Shown in pieces: positions 1 through 7,674 of a stretch of 64,000 bases of DNA; the stretch's first letter is position 1, and each line of letters begins with the position of its first letter. Below the pieces are notes generated by a model. It searched no databases. It saw only the letters and a list, made by a program, of their open reading frames with translations, and was not told the origin of the DNA. Location of the stretch: positions 744,001-808,000 of the forward strand of contig NC_010168.1 of the NCBI RefSeq assembly GCF_000018885.1. Direction: 5' to 3'. The DNA is from Renibacterium salmoninarum ATCC 33209. GTDB taxonomy: Bacteria > Actinomycetota > Actinomycetes > Actinomycetales > Micrococcaceae. A program made the position numbers and the translations under genes.

Positions 1-1
1 G

Positions 2-214
2 CTTGCGATGGGAGTTTCCGATGCGCCTAGGCCAGTAGCGAGCGCTGGTTATAACTTTGTTCGCTGGATGGGTGGCGCCTTGGCACCGTTTATCGCTGCG
101 CAACTAGGGGAGCACTTCGGTGAGCAAGTTCCATTCTTTGCCGCCGGCGTCGCGATCGTGATCGGCATTGGCGTTGTGGTGATGGGCCGTAAGCATCTTA
201 CGGTTTCGCACTGA
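2..214 (+). CDS. MFS transporter, C-terminal fragment (cut by window edge)
   Basis: Only the last 70 codons are inside the window; the frame is open to the left edge. The residues form one amphipathic stretch (YNFVRWMGGALAPFIAAQL) followed by a hydrophobic helix (FFAAGVAIVIGIGVVVMG) and a short basic tail, which is how 12- or 14-helix major facilitator proteins end. The 'NFVRW..GALAPF' pattern is typical of helix 11 of drug-type MFS exporters. The substrate cannot be judged from this piece. It converges on the ABC permease gene downstream, with only 26 bases between the stop codons. Confidence 0.6.
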   Translation, partial: LAMGVSDAPRPVASAGYNFVRWMGGALAPFIAAQLGEHFGEQVPFFAAGVAIVIGIGVVVMGRKHLTVSH

Positions 215-240
215 TGGCCCATCACTGAACTCGTTGAAGG

Positions 241-1065
241 TTAGACGCCGACGTCGCGCTTGCGCAGTGCGAAGGCGGACACAATCAAGAACAGCAACGA
301 GAGCCCGTAGAGGCCCAGGAACGGCCAACCTTCAAATCCGTTAGCCAACGGTTTAGCTGCGTAGGCCCAGCTATAAGGCGACACCGCGTGCAACCAGTCG
401 AGATCCTTCGACTGGTTGCCCAGTGCGTTGAAAATATAGCCGACGACGGCAACAAAAGCTCCGGCCCCGACGCCCCAGATTCGGCGGCCGCTGAGTGCGC
501 CAGCCATGAAGGCCGCTGAACCAGCGAGTAAGGCCAAGCCAGCGCATAGCGCGCTTCCTACGGCCAGATTGCCCAGGTTTAGGTTCAACTGTGCTGAATT
601 ATTTAGTGCGGAAATCACCAAAAATACCCAAACGCCCAAAAGCAAAATCTTCGCTAGCATCGCGGCGTACCGTTCAAAGACGATCTGCAAGCGCGTCACG
701 CCGTGCGCCAGCGTCAGCTCCAGTTGACCGGCTTCTTCGTCGCCACCAATCGCAGCTGCTCCCCAACTAATCGCTGCGATGCACGAGAGTAAAAAGCCAA
801 TCAGGCCAAAGACCGTGGCTTGCACCCAGCCCGTGCCGGAGGATATGTCGTCGTAACCGATTGTTTTTGTCAGCTGCGCCGGGAGCGAGTTCAGCAATTG
901 CTGCATCTGCGAATTTGTGCCCGCCATCGAAGGGTAGAGCGGCAAGTACAAGAACATTGCCGCACTGAGGCCAACGATCCAGCCGATAAGCGAGCGCCAA
1001 GTGTCCCGGAACGCTTTACCAAAAAGCGGCAACGGTGCGCGGCGAACTGAAGCGGTAGTGCTCAT
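241..1065 (-). CDS. ABC-2 type transporter permease
   Basis: A 274-residue membrane protein with about six hydrophobic segments (near residues 27-45, 85-110, 140-160, 170-190, 198-216 and 250-265) and a cytoplasmic basic start. It resembles ABC-2 permeases that are exported-substrate partners of stand-alone ATPases. The start overlaps the end of the upstream ATPase gene by four bases (ATGA), so the two would be translationally coupled, and a TetR gene heads the operon. A drug or lipid exporter under local repression is the likely role. Because the partner ATPase carries a stop codon, this permease may be orphaned. Confidence 0.8.
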   Translation of the reverse strand: MSTTASVRRAPLPLFGKAFRDTWRSLIGWIVGLSAAMFLYLPLYPSMAGTNSQMQQLLNSLPAQLTKTIGYDDISSGTGWVQATVFGLIGFLLSCIAAISWGAAAIGGDEEAGQLELTLAHGVTRLQIVFERYAAMLAKILLLGVWVFLVISALNNSAQLNLNLGNLAVGSALCAGLALLAGSAAFMAGALSGRRIWGVGAGAFVAVVGYIFNALGNQSKDLDWLHAVSPYSWAYAAKPLANGFEGWPFLGLYGLSLLFLIVSAFALRKRDVGV

Positions 1066-2063
1066 TTTGCACTCTCCTTTTCTGCTGAATTCTTCGCCGG
1101 ATCTGAGGTGTACAGCTTCAAAACGGATTCCTCCAGGTCAGGCTCTTCGAGTACCAGGTCGGTCAAGGCCAGCGTCGAGAGTGCCTGGATCAGGGGCGGG
1201 ATTTCGCCTTCGAGCGTGGCATTTGCTTCGACTGAATCTGGGGTTGAGTCGAAAGGTTTCACGCTGAGATTATTGACGCCGTCGAGCCCAGCGAGCCGGG
1301 CCTAAAGTTCGGTGATGGATATCCCGCTGGCGACCAATCTCAGATGTCTGATGGCTGAGGCGCGAAGTTGCTCAACGCCGGCAATCGTGACGATCTTGCC
1401 GTCCCGCAAAATTGCAACGTTGTCTGCAGCTTGCTGAATCTCGCTAATGACGTGGCTGGAGAGGAAGACACTTTGTCCGGCCTCGCGAGCTTCACATACT
1501 AGGTCCAGAAAGACTTGCTGCATGAGTGGATCCAGGCCAGAGGTCGGCTCATCCAAAACCAGCAGATCCGGTTGGTGCATGAAGGCCTGAACAATGCCAA
1601 GTTTTTGCTTATTGCCCTTGGAGAGCTTGCGCACGGGTCGATTGAGATCAACGCCAAGGCGTTCAGCAAGTTCCTCAATTTTTCCCTTGCGCACGGTTCC
1701 GGAGATATCCGCGTAATGCTGGAGTAGTTTTCGGCCCGTACTGCGTCCGTCCAGAATGAGTTCGCCGGGCAAGAAGCCGATCCGTCGTCGGAGTGCGGGG
1801 CCGGCTTCGCGAGGGTCTTCGCCTAGTACCACGGCGTGTCCTGAGCTGGGCCGAATGATGTCCAGCAAAGTGCGCATTGTGGTGGTCTTGCCAGCTCCAT
1901 TTGGCCCGATGACGCCGAAGACGCTTCCCCGGGGCATGCTGAAGCTGACTCCTTTGAGAGCCAAATTATTGCCGTATTTCTTCGTCAGTTCGTGGGCTTC
2001 GATCGCATGATCTTGGCTCATTGCAGCCGGAGTATCGGTAGTGACAGTTGCGGTGTGGCTCAT
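1062..2063 (-). pseudogene. ABC transporter ATP-binding protein with internal stop codon
   Basis: The N-terminal 253 codons hold a complete nucleotide-binding domain: Walker A GPNGAGKTT near residue 54, signature LSKGNKQKLG, Walker B LLVLDEP, and a switch histidine in SSHV. A TAG at 1302-1304 then ends the frame after 'SITEL'. The same frame continues beyond the stop with 'ARLAGLDGVNN' and a further acidic tail to 1062, the normal C-terminal accessory region of this family. A single GAG to TAG change explains it. The ATPase core would still be made, so partial activity is possible. It lies between the TetR gene (4-base overlap) and the permease (4-base overlap). Confidence 0.85.
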
Positions 2064-2737
2064 GATGCAGAGTCCTTTCGCGTGCTGGGCTGATCCCCAA
2101 GAGCTTGATCGACTGCCTGGAGGAAGACGTCGTTGGTGTAAAGGCCGTAGGTGTAGAGCTCCAGCATCGGCCGGGACATTCGTTTCATCATGTCTGGGGA
2201 AAATTCGTCGAAACCAAGGGCTCGGCCAAGGTAGGCGGGCATAGTCAGCATCGACATACTGGTCATGACGAGCATTGCGGCGGTTACCCGAACATCAGAG
2301 ATTTCCCTCATGGTGCCGTCGGCCATGCCGGCTTTGAGAATTGCTTCGGTTTCATCGGTCATGATGTCCATGAACTTGCGGCCCGCAGGGGAGTCTTCCG
2401 CAATTGCTTTGCCAAGGTATCCGACGCTGTCGTTGTATTCGGCTGGATCTGCGAGGTACTCCCGGATGAGCCCTTGCAGGCCCGCCGGGTTGGTCTTGGC
2501 ATTGGCGCGGGCCAGGAGCGCGGACAAAACGTAGTCATCGCAGATGGCTCGGAGTTTGTCCTTACTGCCGAAATGGTGAATGACCAGTCCTGGGCTGACT
2601 CCGGCCGCGCTAGCGATGCCGCGCACGCTAGTTTTCCGGAATCCGCCTTGCACGAAGAGGTGAATGGCCGCATCGCGAATTTTCGCCGGCGTATTGAGGT
2701 CCTCGCCCGGCGGTCGGGGTGTATATGTTGAACGCAT
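2060..2737 (-). CDS. TetR family transcriptional regulator
   Basis: A 225-residue repressor-type protein. The N-terminal helix-turn-helix is clear (RDAAIHLFVQGGFRKTSVRGIASAAGVSPG, given here in two parts: 'RDAAIHLFVQGGF' and 'VRGIASAAGVSPGLVIHHF'). The C-terminal half is a helical ligand-binding domain. The ATG at 2735-2737 is chosen because the domain starts shortly after it; a longer open frame upstream has no domain support. The gene overlaps the ABC ATPase gene by four bases, so it most likely controls the exporter operon and itself. The start codon lies inside a long palindrome and has no visible ribosome binding site, which suggests a leaderless transcript. Confidence 0.82.
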   Translation of the reverse strand: MRSTYTPRPPGEDLNTPAKIRDAAIHLFVQGGFRKTSVRGIASAAGVSPGLVIHHFGSKDKLRAICDDYVLSALLARANAKTNPAGLQGLIREYLADPAEYNDSVGYLGKAIAEDSPAGRKFMDIMTDETEAILKAGMADGTMREISDVRVTAAMLVMTSMSMLTMPAYLGRALGFDEFSPDMMKRMSRPMLELYTYGLYTNDVFLQAVDQALGDQPSTRKDSAS

Positions 2738-2762
2738 GTTTAATATGCTAAACGCGTGTTCA
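2729..2762. promoter_or_regulatory. Imperfect palindrome, probable TetR autoregulatory operator
   Basis: Two 14-base arms (2729-2742 and 2749-2762) match at 11 of 14 positions as inverted repeats, with spacer ATATGC. The arms read TGAACGCATGTTTA and TAAACGCGTGTTCA. It covers the proposed start codon of the adjacent TetR gene. Size and symmetry suit a TetR-family operator; binding is inferred. Confidence 0.55.
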
Positions 2763-3094
2763 GCTACGCGCAATACCCCTTTACGAATCCTTGATGCGGG
2801 ATCATTTGACGCAACATGGATTTCTCTGTCACCCTGGATATGCAGCACCTCGTTAGGCGAGGCTCCTGCGCGAACACAGGCCACTGATCTGACGACATCG
2901 AGAGATGCCCAAGATCAGGACAGGCCGCCTCGGCTTAAGGGGCGGTCCCAAGTGGCTTCCGGTGCCAGTAAATATTGCCAGCCCAGATACGTCGCGCAGC
3001 GCCGAAGCTCTACGTGGGGGTGACTCTCAATTTTTCATGGACGCATCAGGTGTGCGCCCAAGTCTCCCGCGCTGTCGTGCATAAACGATCGATA
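2763..3094. other. Intergenic stretch without a recognisable gene
   Basis: This region lies between the divergent TetR and MgtC-family genes. I see no domain-bearing frame, RNA gene or strong hairpin in it. It should hold the promoters of both genes, but no clear -35/-10 pair stands out. Confidence 0.4.
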
Positions 3095-3108
3095 CGGAGG
3101 TGGACGCC

Positions 3109-3819
3109 ATGGAATTCTTCGACGTGGTTCTGCGGATTTTGGCTGGCTTGGGCTTTGGCGCGTTGGTGGGCTTCGAACGGCAATGGCGAGCACGTCTGGC
3201 CGGCCTTCGTACCAATGCGTTAGTCAGCTTAGGCGCCGCGCTTTTCGTGATTTTTGGCGGCTACACCTTTACCGGTCCTGGCGCCGATCCCACCAGGGTG
3301 GCTGCGCAAATCGTCTCCGGAATTGGCTTCCTCGGCGCAGGCGTCATTATGAAACAAGGCGCAAATGTCACCGGCCTCAATACGGCAGCGACGCTCTGGG
3401 CCACTGCCGCCGTCGGCGCTTTGGCTGGTGCGGGCGAGTACGCAATTGCGGCAGCGGGCACGGTGGCGATCATGATCGCCAATATGTTGCTGCGCCCGCT
3501 CGGTCGGTTTATGGACAAAGGTCCAGAGGGTGGCCGCGAGCCCCAATCGGTTGACTATCTCTTTGAAGTTCGATGCGCTGAGGATGCTGAAGCGCACCTG
3601 CGCACCCTGATTGTGCACGCGGTAACCCTGCCGGAATTCAGGCTACGTTCGGTGCAATCGTCGGATACCGCAACTCCCGGCGAAGTTCGGATCGCTGCGG
3701 AACTCACCGCGCACGAGCGTGATGACCGGCAGTTGGAAGCGGCAGTGAGTCGGCTCAGCTTGGAGCCAAGGGTCACATCGGTGCGCTGGACCATCGCCGA
3801 GCCCGCCGTACTGGACTAA
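3109..3819 (+). CDS. MgtC/SapB family membrane protein
   Basis: A 236-residue protein. Residues 1-140 hold four to five membrane helices with MgtC family signatures: 'GALVGFERQWRARLAGLRT', then 'RVAAQIVSGIGFLGAGVI', then 'GLNTAATLWATAAVG'. A soluble ACT-like C-terminal domain follows. MgtC proteins help some intracellular pathogens survive low magnesium and acid in phagosomes by acting on ATP synthase and phosphate uptake; the role here is inferred. The ATG at 3109 is preferred over a GTG at 3100 because GGAGG at 3096-3100 is eight bases upstream of it. The long hairpin 3847-3933 follows and may end transcription. Confidence 0.85.
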   Translation: MEFFDVVLRILAGLGFGALVGFERQWRARLAGLRTNALVSLGAALFVIFGGYTFTGPGADPTRVAAQIVSGIGFLGAGVIMKQGANVTGLNTAATLWATAAVGALAGAGEYAIAAAGTVAIMIANMLLRPLGRFMDKGPEGGREPQSVDYLFEVRCAEDAEAHLRTLIVHAVTLPEFRLRSVQSSDTATPGEVRIAAELTAHERDDRQLEAAVSRLSLEPRVTSVRWTIAEPAVLD

Positions 3820-3846
3820 TCTGAAGCCTCCCGTGCTGGCATCCCG

Positions 3847-3933
3847 CCCTCAGCCTTGCGCCGAGTGTCGAGTTGTGGCTGGTTTCGAGTCCCGAAACCA
3901 GCCACAACTCGACACTCGGCGCAAGGCTGAGGG
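3847..3933. repeat. Perfect 41-bp inverted repeat, family A copy 1
   Basis: Arms 3847-3887 and 3893-3933 are exact reverse complements around a 5-base loop (agtcc). The inner arm contains the core GAGTGTCGAGTTGTGGCT plus GGTTT, shared with the repeat at 33666-33730. The outer 16 bases are unique to this copy. It sits between the MgtC-family gene and trxA and could act as a bidirectional terminator, but there is no T-run. Confidence 0.9.
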
Positions 3934-4012
3934 AGAGGGGTGGCGGTGTTTTGGGGAATATCGAATCGCCGCCAACTGTTCAGCTGGGCATAGGAAAGGA
4001 TACGTTGTAACC

Positions 4013-4390
4013 ATGGCGACTATTGATATCACCGGTGAAACTTTCGGCTCTACGGTAGAAGGCAACGACATCGTGCTCGTGGACTTCTGGGCAGATTGGT
4101 GCCAGCCGTGTAAACGCTTCGCGCCCACCTACGATGCTGCTTCGCAAAAGCACGACGACGTCGTGTTCGGCAAGGTGGATACCGAGGCTGAGCAGCAGCT
4201 AGCTGCCGAGGCAAATATCACCTCGATCCCGAGGCTGATGGCGTTCCGCGAAAAAGTTCTGGTATTTGCGCAGCCAGGTGCCTTGAACCCAACGCAGCTT
4301 GAAGAAGTTATCACCGCGGTCAAAGCTCTGGACATGAAAGAGGTCCACGAGCATGTTGCGGCTCAGGCCGCTGAGGCTCAAGAAAGCTAA
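4013..4390 (+). CDS. trxA: Thioredoxin
   Basis: A 125-residue cytoplasmic thiol-disulfide oxidoreductase. The active site is WCQPC (within DFWADWCQPCKRFAP) rather than the usual WCGPC; both cysteines are kept. The cis-proline motif 'TSIPRLMAF' is present. The tail after residue 108 is longer than in Escherichia coli thioredoxin and Ala/Glu-rich. The ATG at 4013 is chosen because AGGAAAGGA lies about 13-21 bases upstream and because the domain begins here; the frame is open further upstream but runs into the hairpin at 3847-3933. It probably reduces ribonucleotide reductase, methionine sulfoxide reductase and similar targets. Confidence 0.88.
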   Translation: MATIDITGETFGSTVEGNDIVLVDFWADWCQPCKRFAPTYDAASQKHDDVVFGKVDTEAEQQLAAEANITSIPRLMAFREKVLVFAQPGALNPTQLEEVITAVKALDMKEVHEHVAAQAAEAQES

Positions 4391-4408
4391 CCAGGAAAGC
4401 TAAAAAAC

Positions 4409-4687
4409 CTAGAGGCGTTCGAGCTTCACAGGCGCGGCTAGCAAGGCAGAGAGCGATTCGTTCAAGTCTTGCACGGCCGCGCCCTTTCCATGCGCCGATA
4501 GCGCTTCTTCCGAGGCCCATTGCTCGGTCAGCACAATGCGTTCAGGCGTGTCTTCGGTGACCTCATATTGGATGCAGCCTGGTTCAAGGAGAACCTGTTC
4601 AATGGCAATATCCAGCGCTAATCGGACGCGGAATTGCTCGCCATCGTTAGGGACGAAAGTTGCTTGGAGATTCACCATGTCGCTCAT
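4409..4687 (-). CDS. Antibiotic biosynthesis monooxygenase (ABM) domain protein
   Basis: A 92-residue single-domain protein of the dimeric ferredoxin-like ABM/YgiN family. It shows the family pattern: a first strand 'VNLQATFVPNDG', then 'EPGCIQYEV', then 'RIVLTEQWASEEALSAH' in which the histidine is typical. Relatives act as quinol or heme monooxygenases, or are of unknown function. It starts four bases after the stop of the DUF952 gene, so the two form a small operon. The gene converges on trxA. Confidence 0.75.
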   Translation of the reverse strand: MSDMVNLQATFVPNDGEQFRVRLALDIAIEQVLLEPGCIQYEVTEDTPERIVLTEQWASEEALSAHGKGAAVQDLNESLSALLAAPVKLERL

Positions 4688-4691
4688 GAAC

Positions 4692-5093
4692 TTAGCCTAG
4701 CTGTTGTGGCGGATTGTTCAGCACTCCGAGCCCGGTAAGGTCCGGCATTTGGAAATGTGCGCCGTCAAAACCGGCAGGCAGGGCAGCTTTCACCATGGCG
4801 GCTGTGATGGGGCCGTAGATATGTGGGTAGAGCTCTCCAGCGCCGCCGTCTTCCCATTTCACTTCGGTGCCGGCTGCATCAACCGCGGTTAGATCTACCA
4901 CCAGCACGACGAGCTCTGCCGGATCGCCGGTGTAAAGAAATTCCGCCACGACCGGCAACTGAGCTGCGGTAGAGCCATGGATAAATCCAGTTTCATTCAG
5001 TGTCGCGCCACGGGTGGAGATTTGATAGCCCAGCGGGTTGGTCAGAGCGGCGGTCCAGTCGTGTAGCCGGGCAAGATGCAATATCGACGTCAT
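4692..5093 (-). CDS. DUF952 family protein
   Basis: A 133-residue protein. The family hallmark is a first line 'ILHLARLHDW' followed by 'GFIHGSTAAQLPVVAEFLY' and later 'GELYPHIYGPI'. DUF952 proteins share a fold with ADP-ribosylating or tRNA phosphotransferase-like domains, but the function is not settled. It is probably cotranscribed with the ABM gene just downstream. No lesions seen. Confidence 0.75.
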   Translation of the reverse strand: MTSILHLARLHDWTAALTNPLGYQISTRGATLNETGFIHGSTAAQLPVVAEFLYTGDPAELVVLVVDLTAVDAAGTEVKWEDGGAGELYPHIYGPITAAMVKAALPAGFDGAHFQMPDLTGLGVLNNPPQQLG

Positions 5094-5145
5094 GACGAAA
5101 GCCTAGCTCTAGGGCTAGAAAAGCCTCGACCCATGCCGGGAAGGG

Positions 5146-6080
5146 TCAGATATTTCGATAGTCGCGAACCGACATTCGTGGACCATGGCGCTCTTTGATG
5201 ATTCCGGACAGATACAACATCCGAACCACTCGTTGACGGTGCCCGCGCCAGGGCTCCAGCAGCTCCATCATGGCGCTGTCATCAACCGGATTGCCGGTCA
5301 GCGCAATACCAACAAACCCGGCCAGATGGTAGTCGCCCACCGAGACCGAATCTGGATCACCGTGACTTGACTGGGTAACCTCTGCTGCGGTCCACGGACC
5401 AATTCCGGAGATGCTCATCAGACCCTTTGCGGCATCGATCGCGTTGAGCTCGCCAAGTCGTGCCAAACCGGGGGCGCGCTTCAAGGCGCGCATTATGGTG
5501 TCCGATCGTTGCGGCCCTACACCAGCCCGATGCCATTCCCAGGAAGGGATTAAAGCCCATTCCTCCGGGCGCGGGGCCAACCGCAACTGGGCCGGAAAAC
5601 CTGTACTGTCCGCTCCCGGTGGGATGGAACCATATTTGAAAATCAGCCTTCGGTAGCCGCTGAATGCCTCTTTACCAGTAACTTTTTGTTCCAAAATCGC
5701 TGGAATCAAAGTATCCATGATGCGGCGGCTGCGCGGCAGGCGCAGGCCCGGATGCCGCCGTCGGGCAAGTTGGACGTGTTCCGGTAGCAATGCCTGGAAC
5801 GAGGCGGAGTCGAACTCTGACCAATCATCATCAGCGCCAGCCATCGAGGGTGCCAAGGCCAATGCGGCATCAGCGCCAGGGCCAAAAGCTGTGACCTGCA
5901 CCCCAGCGTGTTCTGCTGCATCCGCAAAGTCGTAGGCCCATCTGCGGTGTGGAATGCGAACCACCAGGCGCCGTGATGGAATACCGCGCAGGGATCGGAA
6001 GGACCTCTGCTAATAGCCCCAACGGTGGAATTGAGGTCGTAACTGCCCTGTGGATTCCAGAGCATTTCCCGAATCGTCAT
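5146..6080 (-). pseudogene. DNA-3-methyladenine glycosylase-like (AlkA/HhH-GPD), frameshifted
   Basis: The C-terminal 270 residues carry the HhH-GPD glycosylase core: 'RRIMDTLIPAILEQKVTGKEA', the helix-hairpin-helix 'LMSISGIGPWTAAEV' and the catalytic aspartate in 'SVSVGDYHLAG'. The N-terminal part ('STVGAISRGPSDPC...ADGPTTLRM') lies in a different frame starting at the ATG at 6080. The frames must be joined at about 5905-5925, so an indel has split the gene. The family removes alkylated purines from DNA. The catalytic half could still be translated from an internal start, but it lacks the N-terminal TBP-like domain. Confidence 0.75.
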
Positions 6081-6109
6081 CGCGGCGCGCCTGCGCTAGC
6101 CCACAACAC

Positions 6110-7246
6110 CTAAACGGCCAAAGGCAACATCACCAGAGCCATCAGCAAACCAAGGATCGCGAAGCGAGGCCAGGAGATTCGAACGCCAATGCTTTTGAGT
6201 CGTTCATGCCATAGCAGCGTCGCCAATGACGCCCAGGGGGTGATGAGCGGACCAAGATTGACGCCAATCAGCACCGCAGCTAGTCGCAATGGCGAGCCGG
6301 CGACAGGTTCCAAGGCCAAATATGCTGGCAAATTATTTACTATGTTTGCCGAAGTGGCGGCCAATCCGGCGAGTTGCAACAAGGCTAAAAAGCCGTTGCC
6401 TTCGCCGGCCGAATGGGAGAGTAGCGCAGGTAAACCACGCGCGTGCAGCGTAGCGACGATCAGAAATAGGCCAATCGTCAAAACAACCGGTCGCCAAGGC
6501 AACATTTGCCAAGACAGCGCCGCGCGACGACGAAAGAGGAACACCAACAAGAGCACGACGGCGGCCACTAATGCGGGGTACTCAACAGGAATGCCGCTGA
6601 TCAGGGCTGGGAGCAACAACAGCAGGACGACGGCGCATACGATCAAAAGCGGTCGATCCGCCGGTTTGCTGACGGGGTCCGGCCGGTAGCTTCCCGTGAA
6701 GTCCTTCCGAAACAGAAGCCAAAGTGCCGCGACCGGAATCGCGATGCCGATAAGGGCCGGCGCCCACAGCAGATTAGCGAACTGCCACGGTGTCATGGCT
6801 AGCTGATGTTGCGCCAGTAGATTCGTGAGATTGGAAACCGGCAACAGTAATGAGGCGGTGTTAGCCAGCCATACCGTGGTCAAGGCGAAGGGCAACGGGC
6901 GAATCCCAGCGTGCATAGCCAGAAGAACCACGACCGGAGTGATGAGCACCGCAGTAGTGTCCAGGGATAAAAAGATCGTGCTCACGGTAGATAAGGCAAC
7001 GACGAAGAGCCAGAGCACGATGATGCGGCCACGCCCAGAGCGGCCAGCTGTTTTGGCTGCCAACCAGCCGGTCAATGTCCGGAACACCCCGGCGTCGTTG
7101 GCCATTTCGGTCACTAACGTCATGGCGATCACGAACAGCAAAATGGGTACGGTGCGCTGCGCCAGCAGCAAAGCATCTGCAGTTGGCAGTAATCCGGTGA
7201 GGAGGCAAACAAGGCCAAGTAGCAGCACCACCCCCGTACCGCCCAC
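6110..7246 (-). CDS. SLC13/ArsB-type permease
   Basis: A 378-residue protein with about ten hydrophobic helices. It shows features of the ion transporter superfamily (ArsB/NhaD/CitM-like): 'IFLSLDTTAVLITPVVV', 'TVWLANTASLLLPVSNLTN' and a repeat-related 'NIVNNLPAYLAL' in the second half. The substrate may be arsenite, citrate or another anion; the sequence does not decide. The chosen start is GTG at 7246. The frame stays open upstream without a start codon, so the N-terminus could be shortened by decay. No arsR or arsC gene lies nearby, which argues against an ars operon. Confidence 0.72.
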   Translation of the reverse strand: MGGTGVVLLLGLVCLLTGLLPTADALLLAQRTVPILLFVIAMTLVTEMANDAGVFRTLTGWLAAKTAGRSGRGRIIVLWLFVVALSTVSTIFLSLDTTAVLITPVVVLLAMHAGIRPLPFALTTVWLANTASLLLPVSNLTNLLAQHQLAMTPWQFANLLWAPALIGIAIPVAALWLLFRKDFTGSYRPDPVSKPADRPLLIVCAVVLLLLLPALISGIPVEYPALVAAVVLLLVFLFRRRAALSWQMLPWRPVVLTIGLFLIVATLHARGLPALLSHSAGEGNGFLALLQLAGLAATSANIVNNLPAYLALEPVAGSPLRLAAVLIGVNLGPLITPWASLATLLWHERLKSIGVRISWPRFAILGLLMALVMLPLAV

Positions 7247-7396
7247 GATCGCAATCCAACCTTCACCAGCGACATCTTGCCATGGAGCGCAGACAGCTAG
7301 AGAACTAGCGCGGGCTTCACAGCTTGTGCAGTTACTGGTACGGTAATAACTCCGTCGGTAGGCGGAACCCGAATGATGAAACGAAAGGAGCCTCCA

Positions 7397-7519
7397 ATGA
7401 ACTGCATGAACAACCTCACCGGATCGCCCCTAGGCGCCAAAAAACAAGCGGAACAGTTGCGAGAGCAATCGTTCAACGGCGTTCGCTTCGACGCATCCGG
7501 GTTATCGGCCACGGTCTAG
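7397..7519 (+). CDS. Small 40-residue ORF with strong RBS and own terminator
   Basis: An ATG at 7397 preceded by AAAGGAG (7384-7390) opens 40 codons, starting MNCMNNLTGSPLGAKKQ and ending in 'DASGLSATV'. An intrinsic terminator follows 16 bases after the stop. The peptide is hydrophilic, has one cysteine and no signal peptide or membrane helix. I do not recognise a family. The good RBS and the terminator make it likely to be translated. It might be a regulatory peptide, a small metabolic-binding protein, or a leader for rtcB, but the terminator argues against a simple leader. Confidence 0.55.
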   Translation: MNCMNNLTGSPLGAKKQAEQLREQSFNGVRFDASGLSATV

Positions 7520-7535
7520 ACACAACAGACCAGTA

Positions 7536-7570
7536 GCCCCGTAACCAATTGAAGGTACGGGGCATTTTTC
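7536..7570 (+). terminator. Intrinsic terminator after the small ORF
   Basis: GCCCCGTA (7536-7543) pairs perfectly with TACGGGGC (7556-7563) across a 12-base loop, followed by ATTTTT. It separates the small ORF from rtcB. Confidence 0.8.
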
Positions 7571-7674
7571 ATTTTTGAATGCTGCTCGCTGCAGGTCAAC
7601 AGAACTGGTTGGGCAGATGCTGGCCAGCGGCCTCGTACCTTTTCACTCAGAAAAATCTAGAGAGAATAAGGACC

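Noticed and set aside
2105..2731. A 208-codon plus-strand open frame opposite the TetR gene
   Set aside because: No domain, no RBS, and it mirrors the real gene; high GC gives long antisense frames.
6110..7246. Arsenic resistance operon around the ArsB-like permease
   Set aside because: No arsR, arsC or arsenite-related gene is adjacent, and the family also carries organic anions.
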